Below are positions 33,094 through 46,451 of a stretch of 64,000 nucleotides of DNA, in pieces. Made by a program: the position numbers and the translations under genes. Origin of the DNA: Apodemus sylvaticus. Taxonomy: Eukaryota > Chordata > Mammalia > Rodentia > Muridae. Position 1 is the stretch's first letter. The number at the start of each line of letters is the position of its first letter. The notes beneath the pieces were generated by a model. It had not been told where the DNA came from and searched no databases. It saw nothing but the letters and a program-made list of their open reading frames with translations. The stretch covers positions 25,993,039-26,057,038 of the forward strand of contig NC_067488.1 in the NCBI RefSeq assembly GCF_947179515.1. Direction: 5' to 3'.

Positions 33094-33204
33094 ATTCTTT
33101 ATCTTTTAATGCTTCTTTGTGGCATTTCTAACACAGCAATGAGAAAAGCAGCTAATACTCATTGTAATGCAAAAGTTAAATAAAAGCTATGTTTGGCCCA
33201 TTCC

Positions 33205-33448
33205 CATCCACTTTTATTTACTTATTTATTTATTGATTGATTTGATTTCTTATGTCAGGGACAGGGGACTTCTGTACCACATATATGCAGATGTGTGTGT
33301 GGGAGCCCACAAGGTCAGAAAAGGGTTTAAGATCCCCTGGAACTGGAGCTGCAGTAGCTATGTACCACTAAGTGGGTGCTGGAAATTGAAACCAGTTCTG
33401 CAAAAGCAACAAGCGCTCTTAACCACTGAGTCACCTCTATAGTCCTTA
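33205..33448 (-). mobile_element. B3/B2-type SINE, minus strand
   Basis: Reverse-oriented body: GGGAGCCCACAAGGTCAGAAAAGGG, GATCCCCTGGAACTGGAG, GGGTGCTGGAAATTGAA, ending GCGCTCTTAACCACTGAGTCACCTCT. This is the reversed tRNA-derived head of a rodent B3. The T-rich tail lies on the left. Confidence 0.87.
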
Positions 33449-33454
33449 CTTTTC

Positions 33455-34320
33455 TTTTTTCTTTTTTATTGGTTATTTTATTTGTTTACATTTCAAATGT
33501 TATTCCATGTTTCCGCTCTGAAAACACCCTATCATACCCCCTCCCCCTGCCTCTATGAGGGTGCTCCCCACCCACTCCTGCCTTACTGCCTTAGCATTCC
33601 CCTACACTGGGGCATCAAGCCTCCATAGGACCAAGGGCCTCCCCTCCCATTAATGCTAGATAAGGCCATCCTCTGCAACATATGTAGCTGGAGCCATGGG
33701 TCCCTCCATGTGTACTCCTTGGTTGGTGTTTTACTCCCTGGGATCTCGGGGGGGGGGGGGTCTGGATGGTTGATATTGTTGTTCTTCCTATGGGGTTGCA
33801 AATGCCTTCATCTCTTTCAGTCCTTCCCCTAACTCCTCCATTGGGGTCCCCATGCTCAGTTCGATGGTTAGCTGCAAGCATCCACATCTGTATTGTTTAG
33901 GGTCTGGCAGAGCCTCTGAGGAGACATCCATATCTGGCTGCTGTCAGCAAGCATTTCTTGGCATCAGCAATAGTGACTGGGTTTGGTGACTGCATATGGG
34001 ATAGATCCCCAGGTGGGGCAGTCTCTGGATGGCCTTTCCTTCGGTCTCTTTTCCATGTTTTGTCCCTGTATTTCCTTTATACAGGAGCAATTCTGGGTTA
34101 AAATTTTGAGAAGGGTGGGTGGCCCCATCCCGCAACCAGGGGCCATGCCTAATCTCTGGATATGGTCTCTACAAGTTCTTTCTCCCCTTTGTTGGGTATT
34201 TTAGCTAATGTCATCTCTGTTGGGTCCTGGGAGCTTCTTGCTTCAAATGTTATTTTGTCCTGCCTTTGGGGTCCCCTCTGTGCAGATAATACTCTCTTTC
34301 ATGCTTTAGGGCATCTCATG
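33455..34320 (-). mobile_element. 5'-truncated L1 3' UTR, minus strand
   Basis: A T-rich start (reversed A-tail), then TTTACATTTCAAATGTTATTCC and the reversed 3' UTR through the GCATTTCTTGGCATCAGCAATAGTG and GGGTCCTGGGAGC blocks. A G13 run at about 33750-33762 sits in the polypurine tract. The far end near 34320 is uncertain. Confidence 0.87.
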
Positions 34321-36452
34321 GGAAGAAACAAAGTACAGGTGCTATATACATGTTACTTACACTAACAGATATTTCATCAACTAGTATGAGTTATGCCTTC
34401 TGTGAATTGAACACCGCGGTGGACATTACAGCTAAACAGAAAGAGTCTACATAGTTTAGGCTTTATAGAAGTTGCAAAAGAACAGGACACAGTTACAGAA
34501 ACCTGCATTTGTACTGCAAGGGGCCGGAGCATGATGCTGAAAAGAAGCACAATCATGGTGATTCATTCGTCCAGAAAAATTAATGAATTCATAACATTCC
34601 TAAGACTCCAACATGGACACACACAAAAAAAATGGACCTTGTATGAAATGAAATACGGAAGCGTAAAGATCCAGAAACAGAGGAATGAATAAAGGAAAGA
34701 TAAGATGAGCAATGAACTGGATAATGGGATGCTTCCTATCTCTACTATAATCAGGAAAAGAAAACCGTAAAGGTGATAATGTAAAACAAACACGGGTGTT
34801 AGCCAAGGTACATCGTGTCATTGTTCCCAACTCCAAATTCCTTCCATGTAGTTAGAAGTAAGCACTGCTCCTCTTTTCTTCTAGATTTCCAACTAAAGTA
34901 AGGTACTTTCTGTCTCACTGATACTAGATCTAGCTGTGTGACTTGCTTAGGTCAATATAATGCTGTCAGAGTAGCAATGGGCCCATTACGAGCCAAAGTC
35001 ATCAAAGGAGTCCCAAAGTCTCCAGTGATTTATACTCCGTCCTGTGAAGAGCATGCCTCAAATGTCTATGCCTCTGAACCTGATAGAGAAGACATGCAGT
35101 GGTCACAGATTTGAGAGATTGCCTGGTGTTCAGCTGAATCGGCCAGAGTCTACCTAAGTCACAGTCCTCCTGAGATCTTTGAGTTTGAAAACATCTACAG
35201 CTTAAAACACAAAGACTCTTCATATCATTTGGAGCAAAGTCTGAGTCACACATCAAAGACTGCACTGTAGTCATTCAGCTGTTTAATTAATGTATATTGA
35301 TCTTCCACTTTATGCAAGGCATTATATTGATTGGAAACTGGAGTCAAATCTGAAAGCAAAGGAAATATAAATCCCATAATGCACCTTAAACTCACATGAC
35401 AGCAGTTGTCCATGGGAGAAATACTCAGGAACAATGTTTAGACGATGCACTTGGGATGGGAGGATAATAAATCCTATCCAGCTGTAAAGACTTCTGGATG
35501 CAGTTGTAACAACCGATATGAAGACACATGTCCAGCGAGTGCTGTGTAGTTACAACCAAAGGAAATGGAACTTACGCAGGCTAGACAACTAATCAGAGAC
35601 ATACAGGAAACATAGCAGGGATACCTTTGCATGTACAAAGCAGGACCTCAATGTACCTCAGAATTTCCTGGAGTATTTTAAACTCCAGTATTGTAGAACT
35701 CGTGGATTCTGATTTTACTGCTTGAGAGTCAGGCATTGGTGTAGTTTTGTACATTTTAACTTTTTTCAGTCCACTTTAGTGAGCCATCTGGGTGTCAAAA
35801 ACACTGTGTTGCATTCTCTGCATCACAGCGGAGACTGTCCTTAGCTGGCCAGACACCAAATACAACAGATGTGATGACATCTGTAAATGATAGTAGCTTC
35901 ACTGCTGAGCATGGCAGTCTGGGGCTCAGCATTCCCAGATCCCATCCAGGTCAGAGAGTCTACGGGTGTTTAAACTGTCATAAAGCAGCAGCATTCGTCT
36001 TTTTGTGCTGGATACTTTGGATACTCCAGCTGGGGATTTCTGTCCCTCACCAAGCAGCTGAACATTCAAATATGGTCAACTTGAGTTATTCACAACATGC
36101 ACTGATACAAATGAGGATGCCTCTCAGGCTAGGTTCCTGAAACTGGCATTTCAAAAGGAGAGACCCAGAAACCTTTTGCTTAGGTCATAGATTTCACCAA
36201 ATGTTCTTAAAGTTATTTTATGAGCTTCGCTTTCTTCCCAAACAATTTTGAGAGGAGACTCCCTGGAAATCAATCAAATTGCTCCCTCCCTTGTGCCAGG
36301 AAATAACCAATCTTCTTCCAATTCTCATTGTCAGAAATGATTTCTTTCTAGTTGTAATTTTTCAACAGTTCCAGGGATCAATGACCAGCAATTCAGAAGA
36401 AGAATGATATTGGCTTGTGTTTTGGCTTGGTTTGGATTTGGGTTTTTTTTTT
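34321..36452. other. No gene recognised
   Basis: About 2.1 kb of unrecognised sequence. Frames of up to 90 codons (35002-35274, 35871-36140) have no motif. Confidence 0.45.
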
Positions 36453-36481
36453 GGGGGGGGGGAGGGTTTGGGGTTGTTGGG
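36453..36481 (+). repeat. G-rich run, candidate G-quadruplex
   Basis: G10, then A, GGG, TTT, GGGG, TTGTT, GGG, flanked by T8-T10 tracts. Four or more G-runs with short loops fit a quadruplex-forming pattern. It may also be a decayed element. Confidence 0.7.
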
Positions 36482-39229
36482 TTTTTTTTTGCCTCTATCC
36501 TTCTGTGTCAAGTAGGTGGTAATGTGGTAGATTCGCAGAAAAAAAAGTTCTTATTATTTTATCACAAGAAAGCCCGCCCCTCTGTGACTTCCAGCCTATT
36601 ACTTCAGTAAACTAGAAACTGGCCCATAAGAGTGCCTGGCTAGTGTAAGATCACTGACTCAGATTTACAAAGGGATTCTTCATATGTGTGTACTATGTGG
36701 AGAGCTTATTTAATTATACTTTCCTTTCTCTGGTTCCCAGATCAGACAGAACATAGTCACATTGATGAAAATAAATACCACCCATAAATACCTTAGTTCT
36801 CTGCTGGCTTTGTTCTACATTTGACACCCATGTGTATTCCAGGGTAGCTCTGCTCATTATTACAAAAGAGTGACAAAGCAAGGACAGAGAAAGGCCAGAA
36901 AATGAAACTGGTGACCGAAAGATTTGGCAAGTGGCTAAATGAATACAGAGTCCAAAATGAAAGGCAAAGAAAACAACAAGAACAGAAAGGATGATCTGGT
37001 TGATATCTATTAAACTATTACAGATGTGGACAAAGTCACTCTGTATTGGTTCAACAGATCTTAGATACCGGTCCTCAACACATCACCCTGAATTCTAAAG
37101 GAGGAGATATTAATAGTCAAGTACACACTGATTTCTAATGGACAAAGTGACAACTCATTGGAGCCAAGTTTTCTTTCCTCTGATTCACAACAGTGAAACG
37201 AAGATTTAAGAACCTCACTGATGCTGCACAGCTGACCTATATGAACATAAATAATAATGCCTAACACCTGTTGGGCTTTACCATATGCTAGATATTTTGC
37301 TGAGCATTTTTGTGCCTGATTTTGCCCCTTTAATTCTTTGAGTTTTGTACCCTTACTGTCTGTTTTATACTATGAGAAAGCTTATGCTTAAAAGTCCAGG
37401 TGAATGTCTCCAAATTACATGGCTAGTGTGTAATGGAAGGAATTTTGGAAGCCAGGCCATCTGATTCCAATACTCACAAGGATCCAGTCAGTGACTCTCA
37501 AAACCCCTACTCTCCATTTCCTTTAGTGGATGTAGAAACTCATATGTACACATCCTCTGCACCCCAAAAAAGAAAAAAGGATTTAATTTTAGCATCACAT
37601 AGTAAGTGACAATCCTGAGATTAAAATTTAATACCGTTGAATATAAGTCTCTGGTTCTTTCCACTAAACCAAAGTTATTTTATTTTGAAAAAATAATAGG
37701 GATTTTTTTTTTTTAGTGTGGCAGGCAGGAACTATCACAGGCCTTCTTAACACAAAAGTAATGGATTAAGCTAAAATATTCAGTAGTTACAGGGAGAAAT
37801 GATGCATTAATATTTAACAAGGAAAGTTGTGGCTTTGGCATTCATCCACGACCTTTGACAGGAACAGCAAGTAAGAATGTTTTGCCCCCTCACACCCTAA
37901 CCTCTTCATAGACAAAGTGCTTAAATGGCTAGCCAACAGGACTAGCACACAAGTCATTCTCAAAGCTGTGGAGAAAAAAATACCCAAATTGCACAAAAAA
38001 AAAAAAAAAAAAAAAAAACCCTCCACAGAGATGGGGCAATACAGTTGCCTGAGCCTTTAGCATCATTGTCTTTCTCTGGACTTTGCCATAGGTTTCTCTG
38101 GGGGAAAAAAAAGAACATATAGAACCCAGTGTCCCTTCCAGGGCCAGGCTTCCTTAAGACAAGTACCCATGCTTACATCAAGATGAGCATGATAAACACC
38201 TGTGCTCATTAAAAAGCCTGTCTAAGAGATGGCATGAGGCTCTCACATGTCCTAGTCCCTGCGATATGTAGTTGAGCGTCTCAGCAGTGAGGCAATCACA
38301 CCACCACCTCGATGCTGTGCTGATTAACTCAGATCGTGCGTGTAAAATTAAACGCTATTGAAAAGCAGAGAAGTGCATGCACTATGAGATATGTTACGAA
38401 GACAAAACCCCAGAGGCAATGAGCACGCAGGTGGCCAGAGGAGATCCCGGACAAACATCTGGAATATAATCTTCTGAAATGCATCCAAGGTGAAACACAA
38501 TTTAATAAAAATTGTTCTCCCTAACTGTACCACTCTGCTTTTCCATCACAGATAGAGAGGGCCCCATGGTTCCCTAGAAACCTGACCAGCACTTACATGA
38601 CAGGAGAGGCCTAAACAATTGATCTGGAGGTTTCACATGAGAGAACATGGTGCCTTTAGAAGATAAAACCAATGGTCATTGTGCTCTGTTTGTGGATTCT
38701 AAATTCCAAATATCTCTCTTGGTTGTAACCAAAATCCATAGGCGAAGAAGGAAGGGTTTGCAGAAAGGCTTCAGCTCAAGTACATTCCATTTCACCCCAG
38801 GGTTATTGTGTCTCTGGATTGGTGTTCAGCAACCATCATTTTATCTAGATTGCCTTCCCTCCCACCCCCACTTATGTCCAAGCTCCCAGCAATCCAAAGG
38901 GTGGTTGCCTTAAATCCCAACTAATGGGCAGAGTTCAGAAAGACTAATAAGACTTAGACCGAAGCCCAAACTGTAGCAGGCCAAGAGAGTGAGTGTTTGA
39001 ACATGATTCCCCACTTCAAGCCCTATCTCCTCTTTTCTCCCTCTTCTGTCTAAAAGCTAAAAGTGCCTTCCAGGGTCAAGCAGAGGACCTGAACCATTTG
39101 CTTACATTTTCACCTTTTTCATACAATTTCAATACTTCTATATTATGAAAAGAAAACTGGAGCCCTTCAAAAGGATGTTTTTTAACTTTCTATTGATTCT
39201 TTGGGAAATTCACATCATGGAGATGCTGC
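36482..39229. other. No gene recognised; poly(A) tract
   Basis: About 2.7 kb without a gene. A run of about 25 A at 37996-38020 is the only repeat that I see. It makes a 70-codon Phe-rich minus frame that is an artefact. Confidence 0.45.
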
Positions 39230-39520
39230 AACGAGACTTTGGCTCTGTAGGACTGACCCTCTATCTTTTTCAGCAGTTCATAGATGAGTTCCTAGATGAG
39301 GTAGATGTCAGCTGCTGTAAGCAGGGGAGCTGGTCCCATGCCTCACCAGGGAAAAATGGAAGGGCTGGTGCTGGTGGCATGGGCACAGGAGAACTGGTGG
39401 GCTGACCAACACAGCCACCACCAATGCCCAAATCCAGGGCTTCAAAAGGAGTTTATCCAACATTCCTCACATAATTTCAGATCGTCCAGCAACATTTTTG
39501 GAGCCTATTCCATTAATCTT
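39230..39520 (+). repeat. Rodent medium-reiteration repeat (RMER1-like), second copy
   Basis: GCTGGTGGCATGGGCACAGG and neighbouring phrases match the 12290-12400 part of the 11641-12480 repeat, including the CAGCCACCACC...CCAGGGCTT stretch. Shorter and truncated. Confidence 0.55.
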
Positions 39521-41483
39521 GGAGAGGAAGACTTTGGGCATGAGGGGCTGGGAATAAGGGACATGCATGGCCTGATATAGTAATGACGGCATAATGAGCT
39601 TCCACTCTAACTCCACACGGCATTTCCTCTCCTGTGCCTCAGGGCCTCTTTATGGAGACTGGCAAGATTCCAGTTATTTATGAATTACATGAAGCAGGGA
39701 TGAGAGACAAATCTTCAAGGAGAAGAAACTCAAAGAGCTAAAACTTAATTAATAAATTAATTAATTAGCCCTTAATGTAATATCAGTCACAGGAATCTGA
39801 CAACAAAGATAAATATGGGTAGCCCAATATATATCTCTGTTAATATCTACTACCACATAGTGGGGTAGAGTCATCCTCCAAAAGTTTCAAAGATATAACT
39901 AATTCTCATTTACTTTTCTCTATTTACCTTTCTAATGCAAAGACTTTGGCTTCTCCTCAGTCATACTCAGTAGGGTAAGCACCTCTATGTAAGTGGCCAC
40001 AAGCTAAGCTATTTTGTTGCCTGGCTTCTTGCAGAGGAAATTATCAGAGAGTCCTTCATAAAACAGGATAAACCTCTACAAAGTCCCACAACTATCCAAA
40101 GAACAAGAGTCACTTCAGACTTCTTACTAAAAGTTCAATCATTTAAAGACACTAAACTCATATTATAGAAAGAAAGGTTGAAATTTGTCAACAAACCCAA
40201 ACATATGTGGCACATATACTATCTTCTTTTCCCATCTCAGGGAACCCACTATTCCATGGACCCACTTGACTTTGTTCCAGGTCACTATATGCTCTCCAAA
40301 CCCACTGAGGTCCACTTAAAGTCCTTTTCTTGTACCTTGACACTTTCCACAGTCTCTCTCTTTCCTATAAAAGGTGAATGAATACTTAAGTATATAAATC
40401 ACTCTGATTGCTATTTTCATAAGCAGGTAAGTTTGTTATTATTATTTTATACTATGCATGCTTAAATGTGATAAATGTTCTTTAAAAAAAAAAGAACAAT
40501 CAAGGTCATTCAACAAAACAGTCAATTTAGTGTTATCCTTACATAAATGCACAGGACATGAAATATACCCATTCAAGAACCTTCAGTCCATGAAGAGGCC
40601 AATCGGCTTTACATAATAATTCTTCCCCTCACTCTCATGGATGAAAGCTAAAATAAATTGCCTGGCTCTGCTCTAGACACTGTGGATAAAAATAACAGGA
40701 TACACAGAGTCCTTGGACTTTCCAGGTTGAGTGCTCATCAAGGAAATAAATAAACAAACAACTAGAAGAGTGGTATGTTGCCATGCAGAAAACAAGTCAT
40801 TTCCATGACAAGCCACAAGGAAAGGAGAGCTGGCTTCTGGGTAGTACGATTAGAGGATTCACTGAAGTGGCAACAGGATCCAGATATGTACAGTTGGCAC
40901 CCTTCCCTGAAGAAGAAAGTGACAGTGTAGATTCTCAGAGAACTGTAGGAGTATAGTATGTGTGGAGCTTAGTGTATGAGGGGGAGAGAAGGAGAAAGCA
41001 GATGGTGCTCTTGAGCCTTCCTAGCTGTCTCTCTCCCAGAGCACATGAACTTCTCTTCTGCTCTCTATACTCTGTAAGAGGAAAGAGAAAAAAAAAGATC
41101 CAAGAAAATAAGTATCAGTAGTCTGAACGCAGACATTCAGGAATAGTCATAATTCTAATGAAACTTGCTCTATCACTTCTTAGTCATTTAAGAGAAACTT
41201 AACATACAGGATGAGATAGATGATGTAATTTGAAATGAAAAAAAAATTGTCTTCCTGGAGTCAAAGTGAATTCAATACACAAGATAACTAAAATAGCATC
41301 CCTTAACTCCAGTTTCTTCTTGATGTCACTTAGGACATTTCTTCTTGTCCTATCCTGATAGACATTGTGAAACACTTGATTACTTATAGAATATCCTCAA
41401 ATGGATTGTATTTCCTCAAGAAAATCTGATAGATTACATAGGGCAAATAACAGGGCAGCTCACCTCAATATATACCCTAAAGG
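39521..41483. other. No gene recognised
   Basis: Unrecognised sequence. A short TTAATTAATAAATTAATTAATTA stretch near 39747-39768 is simple sequence. Confidence 0.45.
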
Positions 41484-41559
41484 CAAATCTCTCTGTGTCT
41501 CTCCGTGTCTCTCTTTGTTTCTCCCTCTGTCTCTGTGTGTGTCTCTCTCTGTCTGTGTG

Positions 41560-41601
<42 letters not shown>

Positions 41602-41608
41602 TCTCCTT
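41484..41608. repeat. Polypyrimidine (CT/GT)n tract
   Basis: About 120 bp of CTCT interrupted by GT, ending in a pure (CT)n of about 17 units at 41565-41598. The long Leu/Ser-rich plus frame and the Arg/Glu-rich minus frame here are artefacts. Confidence 0.92.
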
Positions 41609-42059
41609 TAAATATACTTCAAATAGCCACCAGTAAGCTGTCAGGTTGGGTGTTCCATGCTCCTCACAGCCTGATTGTAATGCCATCAACAGCTAATCAC
41701 AAAGTAGATCTCTCTCCTCCAGGACCAAATCCCTGAACCTTAATTTCCTCCCATCCCCACACTGCCTCCCTAGCAATACCAGCCCAGTCCAGTCAATTAT
41801 TTGATTTCTTCATAGCTTCTGACTTCATAAAAACCACCTCCAGACACACCCTCTATGTTAAACAAGATCACATGTACCAAACTGAACATTACTATCAGAG
41901 ATTTTTCCTGGTCAAAATACCACGAATAGATGGCAGAGTGTTCAACCTAAAGGAGACATCAATATCAATCCATCCAGTGTTCAAGGAAAGAGTTAAGAGC
42001 CAAAGCACATTCAGTTATGCTTTAATAAAAGGCATCTTCCAGATGGTATACCATTCTGC
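41609..42059. other. No gene recognised
   Basis: Part of a 151-codon open frame (41872-42327) that shows no protein family resemblance and runs into the repeat below. Confidence 0.4.
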
Positions 42060-42290
42060 TCATAAACTCAATCTAGCTATGGTTAACTACACAAGACCTG
42101 CACAAGATAGAGGAGAGCTCATGAGGCCCCATTCCTCCCTGAGGGTCTATTGGCAGTTGATGGTTGTTAAGGGAGAAGGCATGACTTTCTTCAGTAGAAT
42201 ACCCACTGAATGTTTTATCTATAACAACCTCCCACCCAAGGTTACACTAGCAGCCCTAACTAAAATCAGTGAGTCATTATATAATATACG
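42060..42290 (+). repeat. Probable unclassified rodent interspersed repeat
   Basis: ACACAAGACCTGCACAAGAT, GGGTCTATTGGCAGTTGATGG and GTTAAGGGAGAAGG are phrases that I know from a common murid repeat, although I cannot name it. This explains the open frame as non-genic. Confidence 0.5.
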
Positions 42291-44992
42291 AGTTTGTCGA
42301 ATAATTACTTTGGTAATTGGTTTTTAAACTCCAGCATTTCTTCCAAGTCACACCAATGCTCCTTTGTCCTTTAATGACTAAAAATTTGTCTTCTATTACT
42401 AGTTTCTTCCTTTCTATACCCAATTCTGCTGGTCCATTTTCATTTGTGCTTCCATATCCATTCTCCACCTCTTTCTATCCTACCAGTCTTCCATCACTTG
42501 CAAGTCTACAGTCTGTCAGTATTCTTTCTTAAATCACTTAGCCCCAAGCACATTGCTGGAGGTGGTTCCCCTGTTAGAATCTCTCCAGGTAAATTATCTG
42601 AATTTTATTTTCTTCTTCTACAACTCTACTGCCTTGTTTTCTTTTGTCCTGTTATGATAGAATGCTTGAGACTGGGTAATTTATAATAAACAGAAAAGCA
42701 GTTCTCATATTTCTGGAATCTGATATCCTCACATGGTGTGAAGCAGACAGGAAAAAAAAAAGACAAATACTATGTCTTCACATTGCAGAGGAAGACAGGG
42801 ATAAAATGTGAATATTTTGTCTTCACAATGCAGAAGAATATAAATAGCAAGGCTCATCCTATAAGCATCTATCTACTTATCATGACCACACCTAGTGACC
42901 TAAAGACTATCTATTTAGCCTTCTTCTCAACACTTGATTTATTCATTATATTTCCAACATATTAATGAATGCTGAAGGAGGAAAGCATTCGAGCAATAAC
43001 ATCAACTAATCCATGCATCAACACCCAGTTTATACAAAGGTTCTTCACTCCCTCAATAGAAGGTCATTCATACTTCAGAGCTCAAATCTAAACCAATGTG
43101 CCTCATTATTTAAAAAAATATATATATCAATCACATTTACAGACAAGTTAAGGCTCTTGAGGCTCTACTCACATTAGTTCTTCTCCTTAGTGTTAACACT
43201 AAAGGCATCTTCCTGATTTTTCTCTAAAATTCTAAAATAGTGTTTTTCTGGAAACCTCTGAAACTCCCAGGCTTAGGAGAGGTAAGCTCAGCCTATCTAG
43301 ATCAATGCCACTAGCTTCTCATTTCTGTCGCCTTTCTTTGCTGTGGATGTGCCAGTCCTAATTCTTCTAGAATGTCTATCCAATTCGTTCTTTTATAATA
43401 GTAGTTGGCCTAATGTACATGCCTTAGCATCCCAGAACTCCTGATGTCCTTTGCTGTTTCCAGTCCTCTGGGTCAGCATGGAACACCTGTCTTCCAAGTC
43501 ATATGAAACAACCATCCCCCCATGTAAGCATAATTCAAGTTCAGACCCTTACTCTAGCCAACTAGATGAATCCCCAAGTTCCACACACCCCCCTGTTTTT
43601 TACATTTGAATAAGGGTTGTTTTCAAGAAGCTGGAACCTCATGACTAAAAAAATAAACTTGCTACCTGGAGATGCCATCCATCATTCACGATGGGAAAAG
43701 AGAGCTTCTGCTTGGAGAATGCAACCATACAAAAAGAAACATCTCCTGCTAAACAGCAGATGTACCTAAGCTTCTGAGTCCCCCCCCCCACACACACACA
43801 CACAGCCTTTCCCAATCAAGTGTGCCTCCAGAGGCGCAGAAGAAACCTAAATCAACATTCCTTTAGCAAAGCCAAATCCCTGCCAAAGAACAACAAGCTG
43901 GCCAAAGCTAGAGCTCCAACTCTGCTGTTCTCATCCGCTACACCTGTGCCTGAGCCCTTGATCTCTCCCCAGAGAAGGGAACCAGAGAAGGAACACACAG
44001 ACTCAAGAGCACCTGGAGCACTGGTGCTCTCTCACCCTTGCTAGCCAATCCCTCTGAATCCTTTCACTTAAACGTTCACTTATTAAACTGTGTGCCAGAC
44101 TCTGTGACAACCCTTTCACTTAAAAAACAAAAGTGAAGTTACTATCACTGGATTTGCAGACACTATTATCTGTAGAGGGCTAAAGGTGCATCTTACATTG
44201 TTATAAAACACTGTGACATGTAGGATGTTTTTAAATACTGGGTGAATACACGTGAGGAAGTAATATATCCTCCCTCCCATGACAGTTGGTACAGAAGAAA
44301 AGAACTAGGGGAAGTAAAAGGAGGAAGGAAAACAATAAGTCACCAAACCAAAAATATTTTCAAGAAATGGATGCACCAAAACTGATGCAGACATGTGAGG
44401 AACTCCATTTGCCTTGGTGAGAAGCATAAGGCTTGGGTTCTAAACATAGGAACGCCCTTACCACGGGTACTTCTAGTTTATGGCATGTAGGCTGAAGAAG
44501 AATTCCACTCTAAATATCATGCAAAGTCTATAGCAAAGACACAAGCCCATCTAGATGAGGACTGGAACTGAGACAGAACCTTCAGTTTGACAATGCTTCC
44601 ACTTACAATGACATAACACTCAAGAGCATGAACTGTCACAATATCTTTCCACAGCATGAGCTGTCACAGTGCAGACTAGCTCAAGTGATGGTCACACCTG
44701 TGGGATGAGCTCAAGCTGGAAAATAGTATTGATTTGGCAAATTAAATTTCTGTAAAGTTGTTTTAAAAAAAATAAGGAAAGGAAATTCTTTCCTACTGTA
44801 AATAATTCAAACACTGTCCCTAGGGTTTCTCTATTGGTCTTTGAAGCATTGGCTTGCTATGTAAAATTCTATATTTGTATGCACTTTTTTCTAAATAAAG
44901 GACAAATGGCTGCTACTGAATTCTCACATAATTTGCTGACAAGAAAATCAACAGAAAAATTTCCATAGATCATTATGAATGAGATTATAGAA
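42291..44992. other. No gene recognised; ancient-repeat trace and C/CA tract
   Basis: About 2.7 kb. Around 42650-42730, GCTTGAGACTGGGTAATTTATAATAAAC is typical of an ancient mammalian interspersed repeat. C9 followed by (CA)n lies at 43781-43804. No gene supported. Confidence 0.4.
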
Positions 44993-45026
44993 ATGGAGAC
45001 CTGGTTCAGTAGTTAAGAGTACTTGC
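44993..45026 (+). mobile_element. B2 SINE, 5' part (split by L1)
   Basis: GGAGACCTGGTTCAGTAGTTAAGAG is the B2 tRNA-like head. It stops at AAGAGTACTTGC (45015-45026), where the plus-strand L1 begins, and the SINE resumes at 57180. Confidence 0.85.
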
Positions 45027-45382
45027 GAGGTCTGGCCCAGAGCTGATACTGTGCCACAGTGCTCCATACCCAAATACTGCCTGGAGAGAGCTGGTCACCC
45101 AGGAGTGCTGACACACACCAGTGAACACAGGTAAGACCACCATGTCTGCTCAAATTCCTGGCTCAAGAGGGACCCACCCAGAGCCATCAGGACACAGGAA
45201 CCAAGGAACAGCCAGGAACAGGATCCTTCCAGTTTCCATCTGCATCCAGGAGCTGACCCTGTGCCACAGCTCTCCATACACAAATTCCTCCTGGAAAGAA
45301 CTGGTTTCCCAGGAGTACTGACACACAGGCTTGCAGGAGAGGAAAGGCAGAGTTAGAGACAGATAGCACAAGATATAACCAG
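45027..45382 (+). promoter_or_regulatory. L1 5' UTR with two monomer-like repeats
   Basis: GCTGATACTGTGCCACAG...CAGGAGTGCTGACACACA (about 45042-45118) recurs, diverged, as GCTGACCCTGTGCCACAG...CAGGAGTACTGACACACA (about 45252-45328), a period near 210 bp. Tandem 5' monomers act as the internal promoter in murid L1s. Confidence 0.7.
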
Positions 45383-46451
45383 ATGGCAAGAGGCAAGGGT
45401 AAGAATATAAGCAACAGAAACCAAGGTTACTTGGAATCATCAGCACCCAGTTCTCCCACCACAGCAAACCCTGGATCCCCCAACACACCAGAAAAGCAAG
45501 ACTCTGGTTTAAAATCACATCTCATGATGATGATAGAGGACATTAAGAAATACATAAATAACTCCATTAAAGAAATAGAGGAGAACAAAGGTAAAGAGGT
45601 AGAAGACCTCAAAAAGGAAACACAAAAATCCCTTAAAGAATTACAGGAAAACACAACCAAACAGATGAAGAATGTGAACGAAGCCATCCAGGGTCTAAAA
45701 CTGGAAATAGAAACAATAAAGAAATCACAAAGAGAGACAACACTGAAGATAGAAAACCTAGGAAAGAGATCAGGAGTCATAGACACAAGCATCACCAACA
45801 GAATACAAGAGATAGAAGAGAGATTCTCAGGTGCAGAAGATGCCATAGAAAACATTGACACAACAGATATTGAGCAAAATGCAAAAAGCTCTTAACCCAA
45901 TACATCTAGGAAATCCAGGACACAAACCTAAGGATAATAGGTATAAAAGAGTGAAGATTCCCAACTTAAAGGGCCAGTAAATATCTTCAATAAAATAATA
46001 CAAAACTCTCATAACATAAAAGATACACATACACATACAAGAAGCCTATAGAACTCCAATTAATTGGACCAGAAAAGAAATCCTCCCATCACATAATAGT
46101 CAAAACATCAAATCCAAAAAATAAAGAAAGAATATGAAAATCAGCAAGGGGAAAATGTCAAGTAACATATAAAGTCAGACCTATTAGAATTACACCTGCC
46201 TTCTCACCAGAGACTATGAAAGCTAGAAGATCCTGGGCAGATGTCATATAGCCCCTAAGAGAACACAAATGCCAGCCCAGGCTACTGTACCCAGCAGAAC
46301 TCTCCTTTGCCATAGATGGAAAAACAAAAATATTCCACGACAAAAGCAAATTCACACAATATCTTTCCACAAATCCAGCTTCACAAAGGATAATAGATGG
46401 AAAACACTAACAAAGGTGGGAAACTACACCCTAAAAAAAGCAAGGAAGTAA
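45383..46451 (+). pseudogene. L1 ORF1 (RNA-binding chaperone), decayed
   Basis: Starts MARGKGKNISNRNQG and is open for 170 codons to a stop at 45893-45895. The first part includes a coiled coil with two KSLKE-type blocks (about residues 55-95). The remainder, frameshifted, continues to 46451 with the carboxy-terminal RNA-binding domain, recognisable as YPAELS..DGKTKIFHDKSKF-like text at 46285-46355. ORF1 protein trimerises and coats L1 RNA. This copy cannot do so as a single chain. Confidence 0.88.

Noticed and set aside
41401..41736. Leu/Ser/Val-repeat frame suggesting a membrane protein
   Set aside because: Translation of a CT/GT polypyrimidine tract.
41872..42327. 151-codon plus-strand frame
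   Set aside because: No family resemblance, and its second half lies in what I recognise as a common rodent repeat.
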